Source of the DNA: Mycolicibacterium iranicum
Lineage (GTDB): Bacteria; Actinomycetota; Actinomycetes; Mycobacteriales; Mycobacteriaceae
Assembly: GCF_014190915.1 (NCBI RefSeq)
Contig: NZ_JACHVU010000012.1
Coordinates: 62,001 to 126,000, forward strand
DNA length: 64,000 bases
Direction of reading: 5' to 3'
Shown here: piece after piece, positions 1-8,021 of the stretch
Numbering within the stretch: the stretch's first letter is position 1
Layout of the letters: the number at the start of each line of letters is the position of its first letter
Program-made: the position numbers and the translations under genes
Notes under the pieces: generated by a model
Told to the model about the DNA's origin: nothing
Databases searched by the model: none
Seen by the model: the letters and a program-made list of their open reading frames with translations, nothing else

Positions 1-182
1 ACCACCACCACATCGTGTGCCGGTCCTGCGGAGTGATCGCCGACGTCGACTGCGCCGTCGGCGAGGCGCCCTGCCTGACGGCATCCGACGCCGACGGCAT
101 GCTCGCCGGTTTCGAGATCGACGAAGCCGAGGTCATCTACTGGGGACTGTGCCCCGACTGCTCGGCCTCACAGAGTTCCTGA
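1..182 (+). CDS. furA: FurA, Fur-family metalloregulator (C-terminal part only)
   Basis: The window opens inside this gene; reading from base 3, 59 residues remain before the TGA at 180-182. Visible are a His-rich start (HHHIVC), a CRSCG motif and a closing CPDC motif, the two cysteine pairs that form the structural zinc site of Fur proteins, and a short Ser-rich tail. Fur proteins are DNA-binding repressors that sense iron or peroxide. In mycobacteria furA lies directly upstream of katG and represses the furA-katG operon. Here the gap to the preferred katG start is 61 bases, on the same strand, so co-transcription is likely. The DNA-binding half lies outside the window. Confidence 0.85.
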   Translation, partial: HHHIVCRSCGVIADVDCAVGEAPCLTASDADGMLAGFEIDEAEVIYWGLCPDCSASQSS

Positions 183-243
183 TCACAACCGTGATCACAG
201 CCCCACCCATCCAACAGATGTACGGAACATGAAGGGAAACACC

Positions 244-2496
244 GTGTCGTCAGATACCTCCGATGCCCGCCCACCTCACTCTGACACCGAGACCCACAGC
301 CACAGCGAGTCCGAGAACCCGGCGATCGATTCGCCGAAGCCCAAAGCGCACGCACCGCTGACCAACCAGGATTGGTGGCCCGAGCAGGTCGATGTCTCCG
401 TGCTGCACAAGCAGTCGGAGAAGGGCAACCCGCTCGGTGCGGACTTCGACTACGCCGCCGAATTCGCCAAGATCGACGCGGACGCGCTCAAGGCCGATGT
501 GCTGTCGGTGATCACGACCTCGCAGGACTGGTGGCCCGCCGACTACGGCAGCTACGCCGGTCTGTTCATCCGGATGAGCTGGCACGCCGCGGGCACCTAC
601 CGCATCTTCGACGGCCGCGGTGGCGGCGGCCAGGGCGCCCAGCGCTTCGCCCCGCTGAACAGCTGGCCCGACAACGCGAACCTCGACAAGGCGCGCCGCC
701 TGCTGTGGCCGGTCAAGCAGAAGTACGGCAACAAGCTCTCGTGGGCCGACCTGCTGGTGTTCGCGGGCAACGTCGCGCTCGAGTCGGCCGACTTCAAGAC
801 CTTCGGCTTCGGCTTCGGACGTGAGGACATCTGGGAGCCGGAGGAGATCCTCTACGGCCAGGAGGACACCTGGCTGGGCACCGACAAGCGTTACGGCGGC
901 ACCAACGACAGCGACAGCCGCGAGCTGGCCGAGCCGTTCGGCGCCACCACCATGGGCCTGATCTACGTCAATCCCGAAGGCCCCGAAGGCAAGCCGGATC
1001 CGCTGGCGGCGGCCCACGACATCCGCGAGACGTTCGGCCGGATGGCCATGAACGACGAGGAGACGGCCGCACTGATCGTCGGCGGCCACACGCTCGGCAA
1101 GACGCACGGCGCCGGTGACGGCGACCTGGTCGGCCCCGAGCCCGAAGGCGCCCCGATCGAGCAGCAGGGTCTGGGCTGGAAGTGCGCTTTCGCGTCGGGT
1201 AAGGGCAACGACACCATCACCAGCGGTCTCGAGGTCGTGTGGACCGACAAGCCGACCCAGTGGAGCAACCGTTACCTGGAGATCCTGTACGGCTACGAGT
1301 GGGAACTGACCAAGAGCCCCGGTGGCGCGTGGCAGTTCGAGGCTAAGGACGCCGAGGAGATCATCCCGGATCCGTTCGACTCCACCAAGAAGCGCAAGCC
1401 GACCATGCTCGTCACGGACGTGTCGATGCGGGTGGACCCGATCTACGGCGAGATCACCCGCCGCTGGCTGGATCACCCCGAGGAGCTCGACGCGGCCTTC
1501 GCCAAGGCCTGGTACAAGCTGCTGCACCGCGACATGGGCCCGGTCAGCCGCTACCTGGGACCCTGGGTCGCCGAGCCGCAGCTGTGGCAGGACCCGGTGC
1601 CGGCGGTGGATCACGCGCTGATCGACGAGTCCGACATCGCCACCCTGAAATCCACTGTGCTGCAGTCGGAGCTGTCGGTTCCGCAGCTCGTGAAGACCGC
1701 GTGGGCGGCCGCCTCGAGCTTCCGTGGCACCGACAAGCGTGGCGGCGCCAACGGCGCGCGACTGCGCCTGCAGCCGCAGCGGAACTGGGAGGCCAATGAG
1801 CCGTCCGAGCTGGACAAGGTGCTGCCCGTGCTGGAGCGGATCCAGCAGGAGTTCAACGCCTCGGCCGCCGGCGGCAAGAAGGTGTCCCTGGCCGATCTGA
1901 TCGTGCTGGCCGGATCCGCAGCGGTCGAAAAGGCCGCCAAGGACGCCGGTTTCGAGATCGACGTGCATTTCGCACCCGGTCGCACCGACGCCTCGCAGGA
2001 GGACACGGATGTGGAATCGTTCGCGGTGCTCGAGCCCCGCGCCGACGGCTTCCGCAACTATGTGCGCCCCGGCGAGAAGGTCCAGCTGGAGAAGCTGCTC
2101 GTCGACAAGGCGTACTTCCTGGACCTCACCGCACCGGAGATGACGGCGCTCATCGGCGGTCTGCGGGTGTTGGGGGCCAACCACGGCGGCACCAAGCACG
2201 GCGTCTTCACGCAGACGCCGGGCGCGCTGACCAATGACTTCTTCGTGAACCTGCTCGACATGGGGACACAGTGGAAGTCGTCGGAGAACGCCGAGAACGT
2301 CTACGAGGGCCACGACCGCGTCAGCGGTGAGCTCAAGTGGACGGCCACCCCGAACGACCTCGTCTTCGGTTCGAACTCGGTGCTGCGCGCGGTGGCCGAG
2401 GTCTACGCCCAGGACGACAACAAGGGCAAGTTCGTCGAGGACTTCGTGGCGGCCTGGGTCAAGGTCATGAACAACGACCGGTTCGACCTGCGCTAG
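244..2496 (+). CDS. katG: Catalase-peroxidase KatG
   Basis: Bifunctional heme catalase and peroxidase that removes hydrogen peroxide in the cytosol; the M. tuberculosis enzyme activates isoniazid. The start is set at GTG 244 because AAGGGAA lies 6 bases before it; the upstream in-frame ATG at 229 lacks a good ribosome binding site. This gives 750 residues against about 740 in the family. Seen: distal heme residues Arg110, Trp113 and His114 (RMSWHAAGTYR), proximal His282 (GGHTLGKTHGA), and Trp113, Tyr241 and Met267, which form the crosslinked Met-Tyr-Trp adduct of KatG. The C-terminal peroxidase-like half is present. The first 40 residues are rich in Ser, Asp and Pro. Probably controlled by the upstream FurA. 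Confidence 0.97.
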   Translation: MSSDTSDARPPHSDTETHSHSESENPAIDSPKPKAHAPLTNQDWWPEQVDVSVLHKQSEKGNPLGADFDYAAEFAKIDADALKADVLSVITTSQDWWPADYGSYAGLFIRMSWHAAGTYRIFDGRGGGGQGAQRFAPLNSWPDNANLDKARRLLWPVKQKYGNKLSWADLLVFAGNVALESADFKTFGFGFGREDIWEPEEILYGQEDTWLGTDKRYGGTNDSDSRELAEPFGATTMGLIYVNPEGPEGKPDPLAAAHDIRETFGRMAMNDEETAALIVGGHTLGKTHGAGDGDLVGPEPEGAPIEQQGLGWKCAFASGKGNDTITSGLEVVWTDKPTQWSNRYLEILYGYEWELTKSPGGAWQFEAKDAEEIIPDPFDSTKKRKPTMLVTDVSMRVDPIYGEITRRWLDHPEELDAAFAKAWYKLLHRDMGPVSRYLGPWVAEPQLWQDPVPAVDHALIDESDIATLKSTVLQSELSVPQLVKTAWAAASSFRGTDKRGGANGARLRLQPQRNWEANEPSELDKVLPVLERIQQEFNASAAGGKKVSLADLIVLAGSAAVEKAAKDAGFEIDVHFAPGRTDASQEDTDVESFAVLEPRADGFRNYVRPGEKVQLEKLLVDKAYFLDLTAPEMTALIGGLRVLGANHGGTKHGVFTQTPGALTNDFFVNLLDMGTQWKSSENAENVYEGHDRVSGELKWTATPNDLVFGSNSVLRAVAEVYAQDDNKGKFVEDFVAAWVKVMNNDRFDLR

Positions 2497-2513
2497 ATCG
2501 ACCGAGCCAACGG

Positions 2514-2548
2514 AAACCGGCTCTGAGCGATTCGCTCAGAGCCGGTTT
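2514..2548. terminator. Bidirectional hairpin between convergent genes
   Basis: A perfect 16-bp inverted repeat, AAACCGGCTCTGAGCG at 2514-2529 and its complement at 2533-2548, with loop ATT. A short run of T follows on the plus strand and AAA precedes it. It lies just after the katG stop and its right arm overlaps the stop and last codons of the convergent minus-strand gene. It therefore fits a shared factor-independent terminator. The T-run is short, as is common in mycobacteria. Confidence 0.75.
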
Positions 2549-3285
2549 TCCGGTCCCAGGACCGCCCACACCGTCTTCCCCTCAGCGGTGGGATTGCAGC
2601 CCCACGACCGACTCAACGCCGCGACGATGGCCAGGCCCGAGACCGTACGTGTACACGAAAGCTCTTGGCGGGCAGCGAGTTCGCGGCTCTCGTCGCAGAC
2701 GACGACCATCACCCGGTCGTCGATGGCCTCGACCAGCAGCACGGGGCGGCTGGTGGTGTGCTCCAGGACGTTCTCCAGGAAGACGGTGGCCACGGTCGAC
2801 GCCGCGATCACCATGTCGGCGTGCGCCCACTGTGTCAGCCATTTCGCCATCAGCGTCCGCGCGCTGCGCAGGCACCCGCGGTCGGCGTCCAGTCCGGCCG
2901 TGGCACGCCGACGTGAACCGCGCGGATTCCGGACCGCCTGTGCCGCCGCTCGTTCGTCCCCGTGGACCGGGACGTGGCGGGCGGCGCCGCTGCGTTCGAT
3001 CGCAGCGCGGCCGGCCTCGTGATCGCACACCAGCACGACCGGGATGTCGGGCCAGCGGCTCACGTGCCAGCGCGCACTGGTGAACGCTGCCCAGGCGCTC
3101 TCGGCCGGGGCGTGCAGCTCGCTGACATCGACGACGACGGCCTCGGGTTCTTCGATGGCCGCGCTGATGACACTGTTGCGCGCCTGGTGATACGTGGAGC
3201 TGTCGAGTGTCCCCGAGATCTTCAGCCGCGTGCTGCCTCCGATCGGCGTCGCCGCTGAGACGCTGAGGCCGCTGCGCTCAGCCAT
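2536..3285 (-). CDS. STAS plus HATPase (anti-sigma type) regulatory protein
   Basis: 249 residues. Residues about 10-105 look like a STAS domain (anti-sigma antagonist fold), with strand-helix alternation around LKISGTLDSSTYHQAR and AVVVDVSEL. After an Arg-rich linker near residue 125, residues 140-249 resemble a histidine-kinase-like ATPase of the RsbW type, with the N-box-like VFLENVLEH and a terminal GxTVWAVL segment. Proteins of these types control alternative sigma factors such as SigF/SigB by partner switching. Joining both activities in one chain is less usual than separate proteins. The ATG start at 3285 has nothing in conflict. No sigma factor gene is adjacent, so the target is unknown. 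Confidence 0.65.
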   Translation of the reverse strand: MAERSGLSVSAATPIGGSTRLKISGTLDSSTYHQARNSVISAAIEEPEAVVVDVSELHAPAESAWAAFTSARWHVSRWPDIPVVLVCDHEAGRAAIERSGAARHVPVHGDERAAAQAVRNPRGSRRRATAGLDADRGCLRSARTLMAKWLTQWAHADMVIAASTVATVFLENVLEHTTSRPVLLVEAIDDRVMVVVCDESRELAARQELSCTRTVSGLAIVAALSRSWGCNPTAEGKTVWAVLGPENRL

Positions 3286-3484
3286 CCGCGCCGATGATCA
3301 CGCGACACCGCGGGGCCGTCTCGACGCCGCGCGGTAGAGGGTGGGGGGAGCACAGCACCCGACTGACGTACCCGCACCGCACGTGCTGAACCCAGCAGGC
3401 GCTATCCGGCATGCGAATGGGCTGGGACAGACGGCGAAGGGGTGACCGCCGTGCGGTTTTGAACCTCTCGTTCCGGTCCTTACT

Positions 3485-3498
3485 ACCCACAGGTGGGT
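3485..3498. promoter_or_regulatory. 14-bp palindrome before the glycosyltransferase
   Basis: ACCCAC-AG-GTGGGT is a perfect inverted repeat with a 2-base centre, 27 bases upstream of the ATG at 3525. It sits in the 239-base gap between two divergent genes, where an operator would be expected. No regulator is identified; chance occurrence in GC-rich DNA is possible. Confidence 0.3.
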
Positions 3499-3524
3499 GA
3501 CGCCTGCTACGACGAAGGGACCTT

Positions 3525-4721
3525 ATGAAGATCGCCATGGTGGGGGACCTGGGTCGCGGCAACGGCTCCGACATGGCCGGCACCGGCCGGTACGACCTCG
3601 CCAGCCTCGCCGGTGCGTTGACCCGCCACGGCCATGAGGTCACCCTCTTCTCGGCGGTCTCCGACGACGCGCCCGGCCCGGCAGACATCCGCGTCGAACG
3701 GATCCCCGTCGACCGGATCCCGGCCATCGGTGACGCCGACCGCTCGGAGGCGCTGATGCCCGCCGTCGGCGAGATCGGCCGCCACCTGATCGACGCGTGG
3801 GGGCAGGACCTGCCCGACGTGGTGCACTGTCACGGCCGTTCGTACGGGATGGCCGCCCAGCTCGCGGCCAAGAGGCTCCCCGTGCCCACCGTGCAGAGCT
3901 TCGACGGACTCAGCACGACCGCACGACGCCTCTGTGGCGCACAGACGGTCTCCGAGACGGCCCTGAAGGTCGAGACTCTGCTGGCCCGCAACGCCACGAC
4001 CGTGACCGCCGCGTGCAACGACGACATGGGTGAACTGATCAGGCTGGGTTGCCCGCGCGCCAGGGTGGCTGTCCTGCCGCACGGAGTCGACGTCGACGAG
4101 GACGCGACCGAGGAGGACGTCTCGCGCGGCGGGGCCGTCTCCCGGCGGCTGGTGGCCGTGGCCCGCGACTTCTCGCCCCAGCAGAACCTCGCCCAGGTGC
4201 TGCGGGTTCTCCCGTCGCTGGGAGCTGCCGAACTGGTGCTGGTGGCCACCGACCCCGGGGACGTGACCGACCACCGCCGCCTGGTCGACATGGCGCGCGA
4301 CCTGCGCGTGGCCGACCGTGTCCGCGTGGCCGCCGGCGTCCGCAGGGAGTCCCTGACCGCGGAGTTCCGCGCCGCCGAGGTGATCGTTCTGCCGGCGCCC
4401 TACGAATCCTCGTGTGCCACCGCCCTGGAGGCCATGGCCTGCGGGGTCCCGGTGGTCGCCACCGCAGCCGGAGGCGTGCGGGACGCGGTGATCGCCGACG
4501 TGACCGGACTGCTCGTCGAGCCGGGGGACCCTCAGGCGCTGGGCCGCGCGTTGCGATCCATCCTGGGACAGACGGTGCTCCGCCAGGGCATGGGCCTGGC
4601 CGGACGATCCAGGGCCCGTTCGCGGTACAGCTGGGATCGCATCGCCACCGATGCCGAGGTGGTCTACACCGCCGCCGCGGCGCGTCACGGGCGCGCGGTT
4701 GCACCGGTCGCGGGGCATTAA
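3525..4721 (+). CDS. GT-B glycosyltransferase (family 4 type)
   Basis: 398 residues. The N-terminal Rossmann half begins MKIAMVGDLGRGNGSD and contains the donor-independent signature VVHCHGRSYG near residue 103. The C-terminal half has the nucleotide-sugar binding segment LPAPYESSCATALEAMACGVPVV near residue 287, where the ExxxxxxxE arrangement of retaining GT4 enzymes is seen, followed by TAAGGVRDAV. Such cytosolic enzymes transfer sugars from nucleotide donors to lipids, small molecules or glycans; the acceptor cannot be told here. A good ribosome binding site (AAGGGACC) precedes ATG 3525. The stop overlaps the stop region of the convergent phoU gene by 4 bases. It is a single-gene unit on the plus strand. 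Confidence 0.8.
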   Translation: MKIAMVGDLGRGNGSDMAGTGRYDLASLAGALTRHGHEVTLFSAVSDDAPGPADIRVERIPVDRIPAIGDADRSEALMPAVGEIGRHLIDAWGQDLPDVVHCHGRSYGMAAQLAAKRLPVPTVQSFDGLSTTARRLCGAQTVSETALKVETLLARNATTVTAACNDDMGELIRLGCPRARVAVLPHGVDVDEDATEEDVSRGGAVSRRLVAVARDFSPQQNLAQVLRVLPSLGAAELVLVATDPGDVTDHRRLVDMARDLRVADRVRVAAGVRRESLTAEFRAAEVIVLPAPYESSCATALEAMACGVPVVATAAGGVRDAVIADVTGLLVEPGDPQALGRALRSILGQTVLRQGMGLAGRSRARSRYSWDRIATDAEVVYTAAAARHGRAVAPVAGH

Positions 4722-5386
4722 CCGCCGGCGGTGTCCCCGCCGCCGCTGAGCTGCTCGCCGGTGACCTGGAAGTACACCCGCCGCGCGATCTCTACCGCAT
4801 GGTCGGCGAACCGTTCGTAGTACCGACCCACCAGCACCAGATCCGCCGCCGCCGCGGCGCCGTGCTGCCACCGCGGTTCGATGAGCCGGGCGAACAGCTC
4901 GCGGTGCAGGTCGTTCATCCGGGCATCGCCCTCACACACGAGACGGGCCCGCTCGGGGCTGCCGCTCTCCACGGTGGACCGAACCAGGTCCGCCAGGTCC
5001 ACGGCCGTGACAGCCATGTCGGCGAACAGGTCGTGGACCTCGGCAGGCACCGGCGGGTCGGGGTGGCGGCGCCGTGCCGCCCGCGCCACGTGAGAGGCCA
5101 GCGCACCCATGCGGTCCGCGTCGGCGGCGATGTACAACGCCGAGACGACCACGCGCAGATCGTGGGCGACGGGAGCCTGCAGTGCCAGCAGCCCGTAGGC
5201 GCGTTCGTGAACGGCATGGCCCAGCGTGGTCAGATCTTTCAGGTCGGCCGCCACACGGTCGGCGCCGGAGAGGTCACCGCTGAGCAGCGCGGCGGACGCC
5301 GTCTGCATCAGCTCCGAGGCCCGGCCGCACATGCCGGCCAGATCCGCGGTCAGGGAATCGAGGGTCTCGTGAAACAGGTTGCGCAT
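4718..5386 (-). CDS. phoU: PhoU-family phosphate signalling regulator
   Basis: 222 residues, the usual PhoU length. Two repeats of a three-helix bundle are visible, each with the family pattern: LTTLGHAVHERAYGLLALQAPVAHDLRVVVSAL in the first half (around residues 52-85) and MNDLHRELFARLIEP with LVLVGRYYERFADHAVEIAR in the second. The conserved E/DRxxDH-like YYERFADHA motif is intact. PhoU proteins act at the inner membrane with the PstSCAB transporter and a two-component sensor to repress phosphate-starvation genes; mycobacteria often carry several (PhoY1/PhoY2). It is 59 bases downstream of udgX on the same strand. No pst genes are nearby. Confidence 0.87.
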   Translation of the reverse strand: MRNLFHETLDSLTADLAGMCGRASELMQTASAALLSGDLSGADRVAADLKDLTTLGHAVHERAYGLLALQAPVAHDLRVVVSALYIAADADRMGALASHVARAARRRHPDPPVPAEVHDLFADMAVTAVDLADLVRSTVESGSPERARLVCEGDARMNDLHRELFARLIEPRWQHGAAAAADLVLVGRYYERFADHAVEIARRVYFQVTGEQLSGGGDTAGG

Positions 5387-5445
5387 GGCTCTTCCGAACT
5401 GCGTCGATGTGCTCAGCCGTTACCCACGTCGCTGCGGACCCAAAC

Positions 5446-6093
5446 TCAGCCGTCCAGCACCTCACGGGCGAATCTCAGGTCGGCGACCAGCGACCGGAAC
5501 GATTCGTCGCGCGCCTCGGGCGGCCCGCGCAGCACCGACGACGGGTGGATGGTCGCGACGACCCGCGACTCGCGCACGGTGGCGGGAACCTCGTCGGCGG
5601 GCAGCGACAGGACCTCACCGCGGTGCTCGGTGAGCCGAAATGCGTTGCCCAGGAGCGCCTTTGCCGCGGTCGCGCCGAGCAGGACCACCACCTCGGGCTC
5701 GACCGCCTCGAGCTCTGCGAACAACCAGGGACGGCAGGCCACGACTTCCGTACGGCTCGGCGTCTTGTGGATCCTGCGCTTGCCGCGCTCGGACGGCACG
5801 AACTTGAAGTGCTTCACCGCGTTGGTCACATACACCGGCGTGCGCTCCACTCCGGCCTCGCCCAGCGCCTTGTCGAGAAGCCGTCCGGCGGGACCCACGA
5901 AGGGTTCCCCCGCAAGATCCTCCCGGTCGCCGGGCTGCTCGCCGACGAGCATCATCCTGGCCCGCTCAGGCCCGGACCCGAACACGGTCTGGGTCGCCTT
6001 CTCGTACAGGCCGCAGCCGCGACAGGCCTGCGCGGCGGCGGCCAGCGTCTCGACGTCGTGCACGGGAGGGACGAAATCCGCGGCGGTGGCCAT
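5446..6093 (-). CDS. udgX: UdgX-type uracil-DNA glycosylase (forms a covalent uracil-DNA complex)
   Basis: 215 residues of the family 4-like uracil-DNA glycosylase superfamily. Motif GEQPGDREDLAG (residues 51-62), NAVKHFKF (91-98) and the C-terminal HPSS motif are present. The decisive feature is the insertion loop GKRRIHKTPSR: KRRIH with His at residue 109, the same position as the His109 of M. smegmatis UdgX that bonds covalently to the abasic sugar after uracil removal. An Fe-S cluster is expected; only three cysteines occur in the whole chain (24, 27 and 120), so a fourth ligand must be something else. It excises or traps uracil in DNA. It follows the PAS-ANTAR gene by 18 bases and precedes phoU. 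Confidence 0.93.
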   Translation of the reverse strand: MATAADFVPPVHDVETLAAAAQACRGCGLYEKATQTVFGSGPERARMMLVGEQPGDREDLAGEPFVGPAGRLLDKALGEAGVERTPVYVTNAVKHFKFVPSERGKRRIHKTPSRTEVVACRPWLFAELEAVEPEVVVLLGATAAKALLGNAFRLTEHRGEVLSLPADEVPATVRESRVVATIHPSSVLRGPPEARDESFRSLVADLRFAREVLDG

Positions 6094-6111
6094 GGCTACC
6101 GGGTACCCGTC

Positions 6112-6753
6112 TCAGCCCCCGTCATCGCGGTCGGCGCTGAGCAGGAAGTGGTCGAGTCGCGCCCGGGCGTCGGCAGACAGCGGAGTCGCCGAGACGTCGG
6201 CCACCAACCGCTCGGCGATGGATCTCAGCTTCACGTTCCTCTCCTGCGAGCGCCACTTGAGCACGTCGAAGGCGCGCTCGGACGACACGCCGTACGCCAT
6301 CCGGATCATGCCGACCGCCTGCTGGATCGTCGAACGTGTCTTCTCGATGGCCGTCACGTGCCGGGTCACCGACCTCTGCACGTCGGCGTCGAAGCTGTCG
6401 GTGATGTCGACGTAGAAGCCGCGGGTCCCGACGGCGACCCCGCCGTCGTCGACCATGCGCTCGCCGATCACCACGACCACGCGCGTCCTGCCCTGCACGT
6501 CCACGATGCGGTGACGGCTGGAGAAGACCGCCCCTTCGGCGCGCACCCGGTCGATCAGTTCGGTGACCGTCGCCCTGTCGTCGGGGTGTTTGTGCGCCAG
6601 AACGAGGTCGGTCGTGGGCTCCACCGCGCCCGGGGCATACCCGTGCATGGCCGCGACCGCGTCCGACCACACCCAGCGGTCCTGGGTGTGCACGTAGGTG
6701 AAGCTGCCGACCGTCACCCCACCGTCGCCGATCGGCGGCTCTGCTCTGGTCAT
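6112..6753 (-). CDS. PAS-ANTAR RNA-binding regulator
   Basis: 213 residues. The N-terminal 115 residues form a PAS_3-type sensor domain (WVWSDAVAAMHGYAPGAVEP, HKHPDDRATV, GTRGFYVDITDSF). The C-terminal region from about residue 125 to 185 is an ANTAR domain: IEKTRSTIQQAVGMIRMAYGVSSERAFDVLKWRSQERNVKLRSIA has the alternating hydrophobics, Gln, Met and Ala-Phe positions typical of the family. ANTAR domains bind paired hexanucleotide hairpins in leader RNA and prevent termination. Here PAS replaces the usual phosphoreceiver, so the input is probably a ligand or redox signal rather than phosphorylation. It is the first gene of a likely udgX-phoU transcription unit. No paired hairpins were recognised beside it. 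Confidence 0.85.
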   Translation of the reverse strand: MTRAEPPIGDGGVTVGSFTYVHTQDRWVWSDAVAAMHGYAPGAVEPTTDLVLAHKHPDDRATVTELIDRVRAEGAVFSSRHRIVDVQGRTRVVVVIGERMVDDGGVAVGTRGFYVDITDSFDADVQRSVTRHVTAIEKTRSTIQQAVGMIRMAYGVSSERAFDVLKWRSQERNVKLRSIAERLVADVSATPLSADARARLDHFLLSADRDDGG

Positions 6754-6856
6754 GGTGCGACATCATGAAGTGCGTGCGACGGGCCGCATGACTGCGAATC
6801 GCGGTCTGCCCGTAATTGGCCGCAGCGCGCAAACTGTCGGTCCGAATCGCGAAAGG

Positions 6857-7861
6857 CTAGCGGGCCAGTGTCTCGTGCGGGCTCTCCCCGTACGTCTGCC
6901 GATACAGCACTGCGAACCGACCGGTGTGGCCGAACCCCCACCGCGCCGCGGTGGCAGTCACCGTCGTGGCCGAGCGATGAGACGTCAGAAGTTCCTGGCG
7001 CGCCGCGGCCAGCCGGACCCGCCTTAGATACGCCGTGGGCGTGGTGTCGAGGTAGCGCCGGAACAGGTATTGAACCGTCCGGGGCGTCGCGTAGGCCTCC
7101 GCGGCGACATCGGCCAGCGAAATACGCCGCGACGCATTGGCTTCGATGTAGGCCAGCGCTGCGCGCAGGGTCGCAGGGAACGCGTCGGCCGTGCTGCCTC
7201 CGTCCTCCCCGCCGACGTGGTGGGGGAAGACGGCCGACGCCGCGGCCGAGAGCAGATCCGACATCGCGCCGGCCAGCACCTCGGCCGCTGCGGTGTCGGC
7301 GGAGTTCAGGACATCGGTGACGTAGGCGATGGTCCGCTTCACCACGCCCGCTGCCGCCCGGTTGCGGGGCGTGAGCCAGTCGGGCGGTGCGTCCCGCGGC
7401 GCCGCGCCGAGGTGCACGACCGTGATCCGGCTGTCGATCGACTGCAGCGCCACCGGGCCGACGCCCGCCCTCAACAGCCGCACTTCTCCCTGGGCGGCCT
7501 TGTCGGTGACGTCGCCGCACCGGAACAGGACCGTGCCGGCGTGCACCCACAGGACGGCATCGCGGCGGATCTGCTCGAGGCAGAGGGTGGCGTCGCCGGC
7601 ATGGTCGATCTGGTCGACGTGGAACGCGGTCGAGGAATGCCGGATGTGGCGGTAGCGGGCGGGCTCGGAACTGTCCGCACACTCGACGGTGGTCTGCGGG
7701 CCGAACATCTCGTGCAGCCGGCCGCGGATCCGCGCGGGATCGTCGTCGGAGAACTCATAGCGCGCCAGCGGGCGCGGTTGATCGTAGGCGGTCACGAAGA
7801 TGGGGGAGTCAGGAATGCGACAAGGCCCCGGCAGGCCGAGTCCGGCGCATGGCCAGCTCAT
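6857..7861 (-). CDS. AraC-family transcriptional regulator
   Basis: 334 residues from the ATG at 7861. The N-terminal 200 residues resemble the AraC-binding-like ligand domain (WVHAGTVLFRCGDVTD and VVHLGAA segments). Residues about 235-334 hold the AraC double helix-turn-helix: AYIEANASRRISLADVAAEAYATPRTVQYLFRRYLDTTPTAYLRRVRL, then AARWGFGHTGRFAVLYRQTYGESP, the classic second signature. An in-frame GTG at 7795 (giving VTAYDQPRP) may be the true start, because the first 22 residues are Gly/Pro-rich and unlike the family; no strong ribosome binding site decides. The target is unknown; the next minus-strand gene upstream is the ThDP enzyme, 160 bases away. Confidence 0.85.
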   Translation of the reverse strand: MSWPCAGLGLPGPCRIPDSPIFVTAYDQPRPLARYEFSDDDPARIRGRLHEMFGPQTTVECADSSEPARYRHIRHSSTAFHVDQIDHAGDATLCLEQIRRDAVLWVHAGTVLFRCGDVTDKAAQGEVRLLRAGVGPVALQSIDSRITVVHLGAAPRDAPPDWLTPRNRAAAGVVKRTIAYVTDVLNSADTAAAEVLAGAMSDLLSAAASAVFPHHVGGEDGGSTADAFPATLRAALAYIEANASRRISLADVAAEAYATPRTVQYLFRRYLDTTPTAYLRRVRLAAARQELLTSHRSATTVTATAARWGFGHTGRFAVLYRQTYGESPHETLAR

Positions 7862-8021
7862 CCCCAGCGGGCAGAATCCTCAACTCCACCAGCACCTTTC
7901 GCGTCGCGCAGCAATTTCGTCTGGCAGATGCTGCCACAGGCGGGCAGGTCGGCACAGCGCGAAAAACGAAAAGATGCTGGCTGCTCGGTCCGCAAAGCGA
8001 ACGCGGCGTGCGCGCGGGTGC

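Noticed and set aside
250..2313. 687-codon open frame antisense to katG
   Set aside because: It is the GC-driven shadow frame of katG; the product is low-complexity and matches no family, while the plus strand encodes a full catalase-peroxidase.
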